A stretch of DNA of 64,000 nucleotides from Monodelphis domestica (lineage: Eukaryota; Chordata; Mammalia; Didelphimorphia; Didelphidae). This document shows positions 46,405 to 57,892 of this stretch, in pieces. The position numbers and the translations under genes are program-made. The stretch covers positions 6,419,391 through 6,483,390 of the forward strand of contig NC_077232.1 of the NCBI RefSeq assembly GCF_027887165.1. Direction: 5' to 3'. Each line of letters opens with the position of its first letter. Within the stretch, counting starts at the first letter, position 1. The notes under the pieces were generated by a model that did no database searches, was not told the origin of the DNA, and saw only the letters and a list, made by a program, of their open reading frames with translations.

Positions 46405-47105
46405 GTCTCTATGGTGGGAAAGTGGGAAGGCTATGCCCCGCTGACCCCATCTGGTGCCAGGATTTGTTGTCCCAATCTGGGCACTCAGCTCAATGCCAAG
46501 CACCGTGTAAACACTTAAAAATGCTTGTTGGATGTACCGATTCTTTCCATGCACGTGGCCTCTTAAGGGTCTCTGAGGGAGCCCTATGAGTTAGCTGCTA
46601 TTAGCCCCCTTTTACAGACCAAACTGAGACCCAACAAGGCAACAGACTGCTCCAGGGCCACCTAGCCAATGAGAGTCAGAGGCAGCATTCAAACCCAGCT
46701 CCCATGGAGCCAACAACCACCCTCCTTGTGCTCCTAGTTCAGAGCAGCCTCCCAGCTAGTTGCTGGAAAAGCACAAATTAAACACCTACTGTGTGCCAGG
46801 CTCTATTCAAGGGGTCAAGGATTCCAAGGCAAATGGAAACCATTCCCTGCCATCAAATAGGGAAATCTGCCATTAATCCCAGCAGCCTTGTCCTGAGTAG
46901 GGGAATGAATGATGCTGTCCCTTGGAGTAGGGACCTCTGGGACAATAGAAAAAGAGCTGGATTGGGAATCAAAAAGCCTAAGGAAGAATCTCACCTCTTT
47001 GCCTATTAGCTGAAATCAGGCAAGTCCTTTAACTGCTCCAATCCTCAGTTTCCATATCTGAAATGTGAGGAAGTTGTATTAGATGGACTCTAAGTTTCCT
47101 TCTGG

Positions 47106-47316
47106 AAAGCCAGGCGGTACAGTATAGAGCAAAACTGATTGTAGAGTCAGGAAGATCTAAGTTCCAATGCAGCCCTAGATACTTCCAAGCAGTGTGACCC
47201 TGGGCAAGTCACTTCATTCTGCCTCAGTTTCCTCATTTGGAAAATGACCTGGAGAAGGAAATGGCCAACCACTCCAGTATCTCTGCCAAGAAGACCCCAA
47301 ATGGGGTCCCAGAGAC
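47106..47316 (+). mobile_element. Mar1-type SINE
   Basis: 'gagtcaggaagatctaagtt', 'gtgaccctgggcaagtcact', 'gagaaggaaatggccaacca' and 'ccccaaatggggtcccagag'. Confidence 0.85.
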
Positions 47317-47699
47317 CTTTCCTTCTGGCTCTAGACCAGGGGGTCAACCTAGGCTCCATGAACTTGTTATTCAAAAAACATTTTGGCCAGTGTACTTTCA
47401 GAGAATCGGTTACCTCTGGCATCCTGTGTATTTTTATACATTTAACAGCATCATTCTGAGAAGGGGCCCCACCGTTCTGACTGCCAGCAGAGCCCAGGAC
47501 ATGGACGAGGGGAAGAAGCCCTTCTCTCGAGCTCAGATCTCTCGTCCTGTTTGCATTGGAGGAGTCCAGGGTCCTTCTGAAATTCTGCCTTCCTCCCAGG
47601 ACCTTATCTCTGCCTCCTCACCCCCAGCCATGCCCTCGGTGTCCGGCCTGCCCTGCCCCCCTTCTCTTCCACCTACCCACACCCCCTCCTCCCCACTGC

Positions 47700-47830
47700 A
47701 GCCCTGGAGGGGCCCCCCTGCGCTCTGCCTTGCTGTAATTGCTTTTGCCAATCAGCCAACAAATTCAATTACCAGCCAGGCCCAAATGAGTTAGCACATT
47801 TCTGGAGCGAGTGAGCGAGCAGTGAGGCCC
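47700..47830. promoter_or_regulatory. Candidate non-coding regulatory element rich in homeodomain-type words
   Basis: Repeat-free stretch containing 'tgtaattgct', 'gccaatcagcc', 'ttcaattaccagcc' and 'atgagttagcac' within 100 bp. Its composition suggests a conserved element, but conservation cannot be tested here. Confidence 0.25.
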
Positions 47831-48214
47831 TTTCTCCACCGCCCAGCCAGGGAGGGGAGGGATGTGAGAGAACAGAGGCGGCTGGGCTGGGCATGCGGTG
47901 GGTGAGCTGCCTGCCCAGCTCGGCTGGGACACCGAGGGACACGAGGGCCGGAGGCAGGGGGACCCTGGCTAGTCCGAGCATCAGCCAGCGGGCAGCTGTC
48001 AACAATGACGTATTAAGCACTAACTAGATGCCAGGCACCGTGCTAGGCACCAGGGCTGACGGCCCCAAAGTAAAAACAGGCTGTCAAGGAACTACAGTAG
48101 GGGTGGAGCCCATTCTTCGTGTCTGCAGAATAGAGAGGAAGTGAGTGCCAGCTTGGAGAAAGGCACACATGGCAGCCCATCAGGCAGTTAGTAAACATTT
48201 ACTAAGAGCCTGCT

Positions 48215-48408
48215 GAGGGTGGCACAGGGATTGGAGTCAGGAAGACCTGAGTTCAAATCCAGCCTCAGACACTGACTGGGCAACTCACTTCATGCTGTTG
48301 GCCTCCATTTCTGGGTTGAAGAAGGGAATGGCTAACCAGTCCTAGATCTCTGCCAAGAAGACCCCAAAAGGGGTCACGAAGAGTCAGACGAGACTGAAAA
48401 CAACTGAG
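48215..48408 (+). mobile_element. Mar1-type SINE
   Basis: 'ggagtcaggaagacctgagt', 'cccaaaaggggtcacgaaga' and 'gtcagacgagactgaaaaca'. Confidence 0.88.
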
Positions 48409-48489
48409 CTTTCCAAAAAGAGCCTACTATGTGCTGGGCAGCATTTGAAGATCTTATCAGGCTTGCATGAGAACCCAAAGCTGGGCTGG

Positions 48490-49080
48490 CTGACCCTGAA
48501 TGACAGCTTGTAAAAAGGCCTGCTTGTCTAGAGCACTGAGAAAAATGTCAGCGGGGATAAGCATGAAGGTCTACACCACCCTCACCAGTACGAGGTGGGG
48601 GAGGTCACAGTGGGGCAGGGGCATGCCTTCGGAGGGGCAGAGGGCCCAGAACCACCCGATCAGCCCCAGGCAGGGGATGGTGTTCAGGGGGGGCATCCCC
48701 CTGGAGGGAGGGCATCGTTGAACTGGGGCTGATCCAGAGCAGGGAAGCCAAGGGCTCCAAGTCTCTGCCATATGAAGATCGTTGAAGGAACCAGGCAGAA
48801 ATCGGTTGGAGAAGAGAAGCTTCAAGGCTCTGTAGGGTTGCCCCAGGGAAGAGGGCTCTTCCTGTTCTACTTGGCCCCAAAGGGAGCCCTTTTAAGCCTA
48901 GTTTCAGGAAAAGCCTCTTAACACCTAGAGATGGCCAAAAGTGGAACTCACGCCCTTAGGAGGGAGTGAGCTCCCTGTCTCTACAGGTCTTTGAGCAAAG
49001 GCTGACCAAATGCCCATCTGGGGATGTGTGTATGGATCATTGAAGAGAGGATTTTTGTTCAACTCCAGGTGAAACTAACT
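48490..49080 (+). mobile_element. CR1/L3 LINE 3' portion
   Basis: 'ctgccatatgaagatcgttg', 'ttggagaagagaagcttcaa', 'ttctacttggccccaaaggg', 'atggccaaaagtggaactca' and 'tctttgagcaaaggctgacc' follow the CR1/L3 3' order. Confidence 0.72.
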
Positions 49081-49519
49081 GCCTCTTACTTCCTTCCTGT
49101 GCCCAAGATTCTGGGGTTCAGATAGCTGGAACGCCCAATGTCAATCAATCAGTAAACATTGATTAAGCACCTACTGTGTGCCACAGGGCATTCAGAATCA
49201 CAGAACTGGGAAAGCCGATGGACCTTTGGTGACCACGTAGAGTGGAACCCACCTACCCCTAAAGAAGGAGGGACGCCATTAGTCACAGGAAATGCCCTCT
49301 GATGAAGTCACCACTAAGCCAGGTGGTTTCTGAAGCGGAACTCGAATCCAGGTCCTCCCATCTCAACACTGGTTTTTTGTCCACTCTCTTCCTCTGCCTC
49401 TCACCCCCAAACTACACATTGAGGGGCACCAAAGAAGTGCTGGTGGTCTGGGGAAGAAAGGCACGAGAGAAATCCCTCCAGGAGGACTTCCTGGAGGAGC
49501 TGGCCTTTCGTGTGGGCTT

Positions 49520-49707
49520 CAGGGAGGGGGGCAGCTAGGCAGCGGGGAGAGACAAGTGGTCCTGGATTCATATCTGCTCCCAGACCCTTCCTGGCTGGGT
49601 GGCCCTGAACACGCAGCTCTGCGACCCCCAATGCTTGGCCCTTCCTGCTCTTTTGCTTGGGTCTGACGCTTGGTGTGGGTTTTAAGGCTCGAGGTAAGGG
49701 TTAAATA
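49520..49707 (+). mobile_element. Marsupial SINE, highly divergent
   Basis: 'gggggcagctaggcagcggg' onward, with eroded box B-like words and the ending 'gaggtaagggttaaa'. Confidence 0.65.
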
Positions 49708-49832
49708 AAAGAGAGACAAAGGAAGGTGGAAGGGAGGGAGGGAGGGAGGGAGGCGGCTCCAGGCCCCAGCTATAGAATCCTGGCTTTGGGTTCAGAGACC
49801 AGAGTCTGAGCCCTGGAGCTGCTGGCAGTGAG

Positions 49833-49846
49833 GTTGCTATGGAAAC
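49833..49846. promoter_or_regulatory. RFX X-box-like inverted repeat
   Basis: 'gttgctatggaaac' fits the RFX consensus GTTGCCATGGNAAC closely. It is isolated in non-repeat sequence 4.3 kb from the pair at 45.5 kb. Confidence 0.45.
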
Positions 49847-50004
49847 AAGCACAATCGCATAAAAATTGATTCCTGGGATGCGGTGCTCCAGGTCTAATGG
49901 GAGGCTCAGCGAGTCTGTATCAAGGAGTTGGGGGGGGCTGCGGATTTGGGGCCCTGCAGGCCACCCGCTGGGGAAACGAGCAGAATTCAGATTCAGTCAG
50001 AGCA

Positions 50005-50245
50005 TCCGTGCTGTCATTTCAGTCATGTCTGACTTTCTGCGGCCCCATCTGGGGTTTTTGTGGGGAAGATACTGCAGTGGTTCGCCATTTCCTTCTCCAG
50101 CTCATTTGACAGATGAGGCAAGAAGGGTGAAATGGCTTGTCCAGGGTCACACGGCTAATAAGTGTCTGAGGCCAGATTTGAACTCGGGAAGAGGAGTCTT
50201 CCTCACTCCAGGACCAGTGCTCTGTCCCTGCCCCAACTAGCTGCC
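50005..50245 (-). mobile_element. Mar1-type SINE, nearly full length
   Basis: 'gtcatttcagtcatgtctga', 'cggccccatctggggttttt', 'gccatttccttctccagctc' and 'tccagggtcacacggctaat', the reverse complement of Mar1. Confidence 0.88.
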
Positions 50246-50599
50246 TAGAGTGAGAATTAGAAGAGGACTCAGAGGCCCCAGAGGCCAAGGCACTCATTTT
50301 AAAATCTGAGACCGAGAAGAGAGAAATGACTCCTCCAAATCACAGTCTCAAAGGCAGGATTGGAATCCAGGTCCTCTGACTCCAAAGCCAGCACTCTCCT
50401 CCAGTAGGCCACACCTCCTTGCAAATCCTAGGATCACAGAATTAGAGTGGAAGCCCTTCATTTTACATGTGGCTTATTTATAGACTGGGGCGAACCCAAC
50501 TTCCCATCCCCAGAAGACTTCCTCCTGAGCATCTGGGGCAACATTCTTCGCCAATGTTGTTGGCTCAAGTCTCCATCCTGATAGGTCGCTGCCACAAAG

Positions 50600-50745
50600 T
50601 CATTTGTCATGAACCCGTTAATGTGTCAATATCCTTAATACAATGTATTAGCCCCGCCCCCTTGCCATCAATTTCTCAGGTTGACATCAATTAGCTTTTA
50701 CGGAGGGATGTTGACTGAGATCATGGCGTGGGAGCAGAAGTTACA
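50600..50745. promoter_or_regulatory. Candidate exapted element, copy 1 (related to 58.2 kb)
   Basis: 'gttgacatcaattagctttt' (50681-50700) followed by 'acggagggatgttgactga' resembles the sequence at 58227-58378 after removal of a SINE there. Nearby words are 'gttaatgtgtcaatatcctt' and a GC box 'ccccgcccccttgcc'. Confidence 0.35.
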
Positions 50746-50999
50746 GCACTCTCCCTAAGGACGACTCTCCTCCCATTGTGCCCAACCTTCTCCCCCAAAG
50801 GCGGGTGCCAGGCTGCCAAGCAGACCCCTTTGTTAAGGGAGAGGAGTGGGAACCAAGGCCTAGAGGCCTTTCCTTTGAGCCAAGTCTTGGTACCAGCCCG
50901 AGAGATCTGCTGAGCTTCGATGTGGAGTCTTCCGTCTCCCTTATCCCCAATTCATCCTTTGCTCCATGCCGCGGGGCCTGACGAAAGGCAGGAATCAGA

Positions 51000-52000
51000 A
51001 GTTGCAGGGTTGAGTCTAGCTCGGAGTCAGCACGGCCATGGCGGAAGGCCGACCCCATTGGCAAAGCTCTTTACGGAATACTGGAGGAGGCGTCTCCTGA
51101 CAGCCCTGGGAGGTCAGTGCTGTCCTCAGCCTTATTTTGCCGAGGAGCAAAGGGAGAGAGACGAGGGCTTTCCCAGGGACACGGGGCAGGGTTGGGTCTC
51201 CATCCATGAATGGCAAATCCAGACTATTTCGCCTGTGGGTTCTTCCATCCTTTTCCCGTCACAGGCCTCAGTTTGCTCACGGGACACGGAGTGGGTTGAC
51301 CCAGAATCATAGACAAACCACCATCTAGTCCCACCCCCTCATTTTACAGAGAAAGAAACTAAGGCCCAGGAAGGTTAAGTGACTTGCTCAGGGTCACGCA
51401 ATGGCAAAGTTGGATTTGAACCCAAAGAATAGAAGATCTCTACGGTCACGTTTCAGTCCAAAGCTGCTGCCTCCCAGGGTCTGGGTTTTACACTTTTGAG
51501 GTCCATCTTCCCTGAAGTTGGAGAATGTGCCTAGGACTGTGAATAACAAGATGGTGATGCTTTAAACCAATAGGAGCCAGGCTCAGGGGCTAGAGATAGG
51601 TACAGGGACTCCCTTTCTTGGGGTAAAGGTAGCCGCTTCCTCAAGTGTCCCTCAAGGACAGACACCCCTGGGGAAGCCAGAACCCTTGGACAAAGATGCG
51701 GGTGTATCCTGGAGGTCTGCCCATAATCTCTCCTCTGGCCTCGGGCCTATGCTAAGGGGAGAGCCCAGCCCAAAGGCGAAGCCTGGCTCTCCCCCGTGCT
51801 TTACAGACTGGGCTATGCCTGTCAAGCTTGGTGGCAATTTTGATGAATATTTAACATATTTCTACTTGCCTCTAATGACATAATTAATTATAAAAATGAA
51901 CAAAACTGTGATTCGGAGGCAGAGGTGGGAGTATGGAAGTAAGTCTCTGCCGTCAAAGAATGATTTAAAGCCTTCTTGAGCTGACTGGCATTTCTCCTTC
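51000..52000. other. Intergenic, no gene seen
   Basis: A MIR-type fragment at about 51325-51425 ('cattttacagagaaagaaac') and an A/T-rich repeat-free stretch at 51820-51900 ('catctaatgacataattaat'-like words) are all that can be made out. Confidence 0.35.
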
Positions 52001-52004
52001 CTAA

Positions 52005-52200
52005 GGACAGAGAGCTGGACTTGGCGTCAAGAAGACCCGAGTTCAAATTCGACCTCGGACCTTACTAGCTGTGTGACCTGATGCAAGTTACTTCCCGCTG
52101 TTTTCCTCAGTTTCCTCAATTCTAAAATAGGATGCTGATAGCACTGAGCTCCCAGGGATGCTGTGACGATATTTTTAAAGCACTTCTAGAAATACTGGTT
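52005..52200 (+). mobile_element. MIR-type SINE, nearly full length
   Basis: 'agagagctggacttggcgtc', 'agctgtgtgacctgatgcaa' and 'cctcagtttcctcaattcta'. Confidence 0.75.
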
Positions 52201-52219
52201 GTTGTCATTGCAGTTTAAT

Positions 52220-54460
52220 TCGACAAATATTAATTAAGCATCCGCTAAGGGCACGTCCCAGGGAGGTCCCGGGTGCCCTCAGGGAGCTCGCCTTCTGCTG
52301 GCCGGGGCAGACGTGCCCACAGGCCTGGGGCCAAAATCATCTGAGCAGCTTGTGGATCTCCAGCAATCAGCCCAAGGACCTGGGCCACTCTCGCAGCAGC
52401 GTCCACCGAGGCTGGGGGGGAAGGGACAGGCGCTCCCAGAAGCCAGCCCCCCAGCTGTGGTTTGCAGACCATCTTCCTGGCCTTCACCATCTCATCTGGC
52501 CTCACCTAGGTGACCACAACCCTGGGAGGGAGGCGCTCCAGGCTGGGAGACCAGAGAGAGCTAGTGGCCGAGCCGTGGTGGAGAGGTGGAGGGAAGGGGC
52601 TGCCGGGAGAGCCCTGGAGGGAGAGATGATGGCTTGGGAACGGGGGAGCAGAAGGGCGGCGAGGAGGCCAGCAGACGAGGCTCCCAACCTCGATTTCCCA
52701 AAATCCAGAAGTTTGGAGGGAGGGAAAGAAGCCGAGTTGTGTGTGGGCCGGGTGAGTCAGAAATAGCTCCGGAACGTTCCGTTTGAAATGTCGGCTACAC
52801 GGCTTGTGACGCGGAGACTGAAATGCAGCCCGGAGAATCGCACGGGGGAGTCACCTGCCTAGAGCTGATCATGGAACCTGTGGGAGCTGACTGGGGCCGA
52901 GAAGTCAGAGAACAGCCCAGGAGGAGGGGCGGGAGAGATGGCCCGGCGAGGAGAAGGCCTCTTCTTCCTCCGCACCTAGAGAAGGGGAGGGGAGTCTGGG
53001 CAAGAGGAAGATCATACAATCTCTGAGCCGTGGTTTAGAGCTGGAAGGGACCTTAGAGATCATTTCACCCAAAGCCTTCCTCTCCCCCATTTTACAGATG
53101 ACAAAACCGAGGCCAAGAAAAAGTGAGTGACTCACCAGAGATAGAAAGAATCAGAGGTGGGAGGGGAAGCGGGATCCCCCAGTTCCGGCCCTCTTTCCTT
53201 TGCACCTTGGAGATAACCTTTCTCTTTTTATAGACTGTAAGGTGGGGAGAAGAAGGAAGGAGCTCCCAGGGCCTTAGTAAAACAAGGGGGCGAAGGGCCT
53301 CCCCTCCACCATTTATTCTCCAACGTGGAAAGGAGGATTGTCTTTACTTTGCCCTTAAGCTCTCTCCTTCCAGCTCCAAATGCCAAAAGCTGGTGACTAA
53401 GGAAGGCCCAGAAATAGACCCGGGAAGTGGCTTATAAAGCAGAGGATCCAGCCCAGTCTTCTCATCGCAAAGAGGACACCCTTGAGACCCAGAGAGGACC
53501 GGCCTTCCTGGAGTCAATCTGGGGTCTCCGGATGTCCGGCAGCATCCCTCGGCCCTGCCCGCCCGCCAGGTCCATCCCTCACGCCTCTGGCCCAAACAGA
53601 TCCCATTCCAGCCCAAAGTCCAGTAACCCACCCGAAGGTCCAGAGATGCTTACTCGGTAACTAACAGTGTGAGCTCTCCCTCGGGAACGTGACCCTGACT
53701 GAGGGCACCCAAGGGAGGGAGCTTTGGTCACTGAACTGGCAAACACAGTTCTTGTCTCTCTTCTTGGAAGGCCACGCCATGCTGGGCTGCTGACTGTCAA
53801 GGACTGATGGCCTGAGCTGGGCTCCCTTTGGGGCTTTTGGCGCCGCCTCTCCCAGAGGCCCTTCCTGAAGCTGCCTGAAGCAGGGTTGTTTCAGGACAGA
53901 AGAGCTCTCCCAGCGGCGAGCATCCTGCTTGGCTTTTGGCCTACACCCAGGAGAAAAAGCCTGAAGGCTGCCTCCCTGGAGGGACGGTGGAGCTCCCTCC
54001 ACCATCGACCTGGCACTCTCCATCCAGAAGCCCAAGAACTCTCCTCACTGGAAGCCCAGGCTCGGCAACACAGGCACGAGGAGAGCCAGGAGGCTCCTCC
54101 GCGAATGAGGACTCTCTCGCCTTCATTCAAAGAGCCTTTGCGAAGGGTTGACTAGAAGCCAAGGATTGGGCCGGGTGCGGGAGACACAGGCAAGACCCAA
54201 GGGCTCCCCGTCCTCCCGAAGCTTTGATTGTACTGGCTCGGGAGGGAGAAGCAGCATGTACACAGAAGAGGAAAAATGGCCTGTGTGCAAAACAGAGACG
54301 CTGATCGCTGGAGAATGGAGTGGGCAGCACTAAAAACTAGGGAAATCCCATAGTTCCAAGAGGACTCTGAACCATGGGGCGCTACTCTAAGTTTGGAGGA
54401 CTGAATAGATTTCTAGTGGGAAACTAGGCCTCACCAAAGGGTACAAGAGCTGTGTATATT
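52220..54460. other. Intergenic, GC-moderate, no gene seen
   Basis: MIR-like words at 53030-53160 ('cattttacagatgacaaaac'). The open frames have no recognisable domain and no convincing splice structure. Confidence 0.35.
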
Positions 54461-54463
54461 GGG

Positions 54464-55033
54464 GTGCAACTAGGTGGCACAGAGAATAAAGAGCTATGCA
54501 AGGTCCTGGATTCAAATCTGACCTCAGACACTTCCTAGCTGTGTGACCCTGGGCAAGTCACTGAACTCCAAAAGTCTAGCCCTCACCACTCTTCTGCCTT
54601 GGAACCATTACTTAGCATTGATTTTAAGATGGAAAAGGATTTAAACAAAAAGACAAATTGAACCTAGCTGTGTGACCCTGGGTAAGTCAATTAACCGGAA
54701 TTGACTCTTATGACTCTTCTGCCTTGGAACCAATAGACAGCATTGAGTCTAAGATGGAAGGTAAGGATTTAAACAAAAAGACAAATTGAACCTAGCTGTG
54801 TGACCCTGGGCAAGTCACTTAACCTGTATTGCCTAGCCCTTACAACTCTTCTGCCTTGGAACCAATACTTAGTATTGATTCCAAGATAAAAGGTAAGGGT
54901 TTAAACCAACAAACACAAATTGAACCTAGCTGTGTGACTGGCCAAGTCACTTAATGCCATTGCCTAGCCCTTATGACTCTTCTGCCTTGGAACCAATATA
55001 CAGCATTGAGTCTAAGATAGAAGGTAAAGGGTT

Positions 55034-55035
<2 letters not shown>
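54464..55035 (+). mobile_element. Marsupial SINE with three extra tandem copies of its 3' half
   Basis: A full SINE (54464-54652) is followed by three head-to-tail units starting 'acaaattgaacctagctgtg' at 54653, 54781 and about 54915, each running to the 'aagatggaaggtaagg' type tail. Unit spacing is 128 and 134 bp. Confidence 0.88.
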
Positions 55036-55085
<50 letters not shown>

Positions 55086-55110
55086 GAGAAAGAGAGAAAG
55101 AGAGATAGAG
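55036..55110. repeat. (GAAA)n microsatellite at the SINE tail
   Basis: Begins directly at the poly(A)-equivalent end of the last SINE unit. Confidence 0.95.
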
Positions 55111-55162
55111 AGAGTTACAAGTTTGGGGGTGGATATTCTCTGGGAGAGAGATAGAGAAGGAG

Positions 55163-55198
55163 CCAGAGACACAAAGAGGAATCTCTTTGTGTCTCTGG
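55163..55198. repeat. Perfect 16-bp inverted repeat with 4-nt loop
   Basis: 'ccagagacacaaagag', loop 'gaat', then 'ctctttgtgtctctgg'. There are no mismatches in the stem. Confidence 0.9.
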
Positions 55199-55394
55199 GT
55201 GTCCCTGGTCCCTCTGTTAGATTTTCTGTGGCTGTTTGGGGATGATTAGTTAAGTAATTCACCACCTGAGGCCTGATCCCATCCCTCCTCTGGCCCTAAA
55301 GTGACCAAGTGATACATAAATTCAATAGCTGACCATTTTATTTAAGATGTAAATAACATGTAAATAAGTAGAATGTGTATCAGTTCATAAGAAC

Positions 55395-56465
55395 ATCCTC
55401 TTCGTCCATCAGCTGGGGAGCAGCTGAACAAGTTGTGGTGCATGTTGGTTGTGGGGTTTTCCTTAATGGACTTCCCTGACCAGCAGGGTCCCACAAGGGA
55501 AGGGGCTCACCTTTGTGATGGGACCCGAGGAGAGGTAGGAACCGAGAACCAGGGTGGAAATGAAAGACATGGACAAATCAGTGATTGGATAGGGCAGGCA
55601 ACCCCTATGATTTCCTTAAGGCGGAAAATGAGGATAATGGAATACAAGGTGGTTGAGGAGATTAAGATAGAGAATGCAGGCCGAGATGGTTCCAGCCTCG
55701 GGGAAGGAGAAGGTCAAGAAGAGAGAGACATAGTGATAGAGGAGCCCAGTGGAGCTCCATGGAAGGGAGAAAGGCCAAGAGAAAGTTCATGGGTTTGCCT
55801 CTGAATTTATTCCTGTCCTGCTTGGGCGGTACTCCCAAGGACGTAGTAACCACATCACAAAGTATAGACAATTAAGATTGGGTGGCAAGGTAGAGGGAAC
55901 ACCTTTTGGGCGTGTAGGACATAACCACGCTTTCCCGGGCTGGTCTCCGAACATGTTAATGGACTTGTGTTGGGCAATAGGTCTCGTGATCAGGTCAAGG
56001 TTACCTTCACAAAGCTTATGGGTAAAGCCTCATGCTTGGAGACACAGTAGTAATACAGTCATCTATATTTCATAGATGTGAATATGCTTGGGATGCTACA
56101 TTGGTGATGGAATATTATTGTGCTCTAAGAAATGATGAACAGGATGACTTCAGAAAGAGCTGGAGATTTCTGCAGGAACTGATGCAGAATGAAATAAGCA
56201 GAACCATACAGAGAGGGATACAATGTAGCACAATTGAATGTAACTGACTTTGCTACTAGCAGCAATGCAATGACCTGGGACAATCCTAAAAGACTTCTGT
56301 TGGGGAAGGCCAGCCACCTCTAGAGAAAGAACCACTGGAGTTGTCTTTCCCATCAGTGTGTGTATGATTTTGTTTGTGGGTTCTGGCTAGGTATGACTGT
56401 GCTCTTACAACAATGACCGATATAGAAGAATGTTTTGCATGACAATAAAAATTAAAAAAATAATA
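55395..56465 (+). mobile_element. L1 3' region split by a solo LTR
   Basis: Left part to 55449 ('cagctgaacaagttgtggtg') and right part from 56101 ('atggaatattattgtgctct', 'ctagcagcaatgcaatgacc', ending in an A-rich tail). It is the same L1 type as at 58.8 kb. Confidence 0.8.
55450..56100 (+). mobile_element. Solo LTR of an endogenous retrovirus, 651 bp
   Basis: The element begins TGTGGGG and ends GCTACA, with the TG...CA ends usual for LTRs, and is flanked by exact 5-bp target duplications 'ttggt' (55445-55449 and 56101-56105). Removing it restores the L1 sequence. No internal viral region is present, so it is a recombination relic (fossil). A 5-bp duplication suits several ERV classes; the family and strand could not be fixed by eye. 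Confidence 0.75.
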
Positions 56466-57058
56466 AAGAGCATCCCCTTAGCCCAGGCACAGGAATAGAG
56501 CTTTTCCAGAAGAAATATAATCCCAGTCCTCTTAATTCTCTTAACAGCCAGCACAAAGGAAGAACGGCCCACTTGCTTTAAAGCTCTAGAGCCTAGTAGT
56601 AAATTCCTGGTAAATGGTTTGCATCTAGGTTTGGGCTCAGGCTGAGAGCTGAAGCCTAGAATCCTTCTGGGGCTGAGCAACAGCATCTTTCTCCTCCCTG
56701 GGGTCCCCTCTGTGACTTTGGTGAGGCATCTTTCAGATTCCTCCTGTGGAAGGTGAACCTAATGAAACCAGGATACTTACTTCATCCCAAAGGGATAAAG
56801 TGCCTGGAACATACTTTGCAGACTCAGAAGTGCTGTTATTCTCTTTGAAATAATTTCGTCAGTGGTGTGTGCGACCTCATTTAATTTCCTCTAGCTGGAA
56901 GAGGCCCCAGCTGAGGGGTAACCTGGAAAGTGACTGTCCATACCCAGGAATGATGTTTGATATGGCCTTGCTGGCAGCTGCTCTCTCCCCCATGCACACA
57001 AGTGTCTAAGGGCAGAGAGGCTTTGGACAGAGTTCAGAAGCAAACAGAGTGTTGCATT

Positions 57059-57070
57059 CAATAGATAGAT

Positions 57071-57121
<51 letters not shown>

Positions 57122-57165
57122 GGATAGGTAGATGGATGGATGGATAGATGGATGGATGGATAAAC

Positions 57166-57225
<60 letters not shown>

Positions 57226-57269
57226 GGATAGGTAGATGGATGGATGGATAGATGGATGGATGGATAAAC

Positions 57270-57324
<55 letters not shown>

Positions 57325-57511
57325 CAGATAGACAGATAGATAGATAGGTAGGTAGATAGACAAACAGACGGATAGATGGATGGATGGATGAATGGATAGA
57401 CAGACAGACAGACAGATAGATAGATAGATAGATAGATGGATGGATGGATAGATAGATGGATGGATAGATAGATAGATAGATAGACAGACAGATGGATAGA
57501 TAGATAGATAA

Positions 57512-57549
<38 letters not shown>

Positions 57550-57559
57550 GGATGGATGA

Positions 57560-57612
<53 letters not shown>

Positions 57613-57774
57613 CAGATAGATAGATAGGTAGGTAGATAGACAAACAGATGGATAGATGGATGGATGGATGAATGGATAGACAGACAGACAGACAGATAGA
57701 TAGATAGATAGATAGATGGATGGATGGATAGATAGATGGATGGATAGATAGATAGATAGATAGACAGACAGACG

Positions 57775-57821
<47 letters not shown>

Positions 57822-57831
57822 GGATGGATGA

Positions 57832-57892
<61 letters not shown>

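Noticed and set aside
47237-47794. 185-residue frame starting MENDLEKEM
   Set aside because: The start lies in a Mar1 SINE tail, and the following part ('catttaacagcatcattctg') looks like an old interspersed repeat.
51000-54460. Search for C11orf86 or PC exons expected by human synteny
   Set aside because: No frame resembles the C11orf86 C-terminus or any biotin carboxylase or carboxyltransferase motif.
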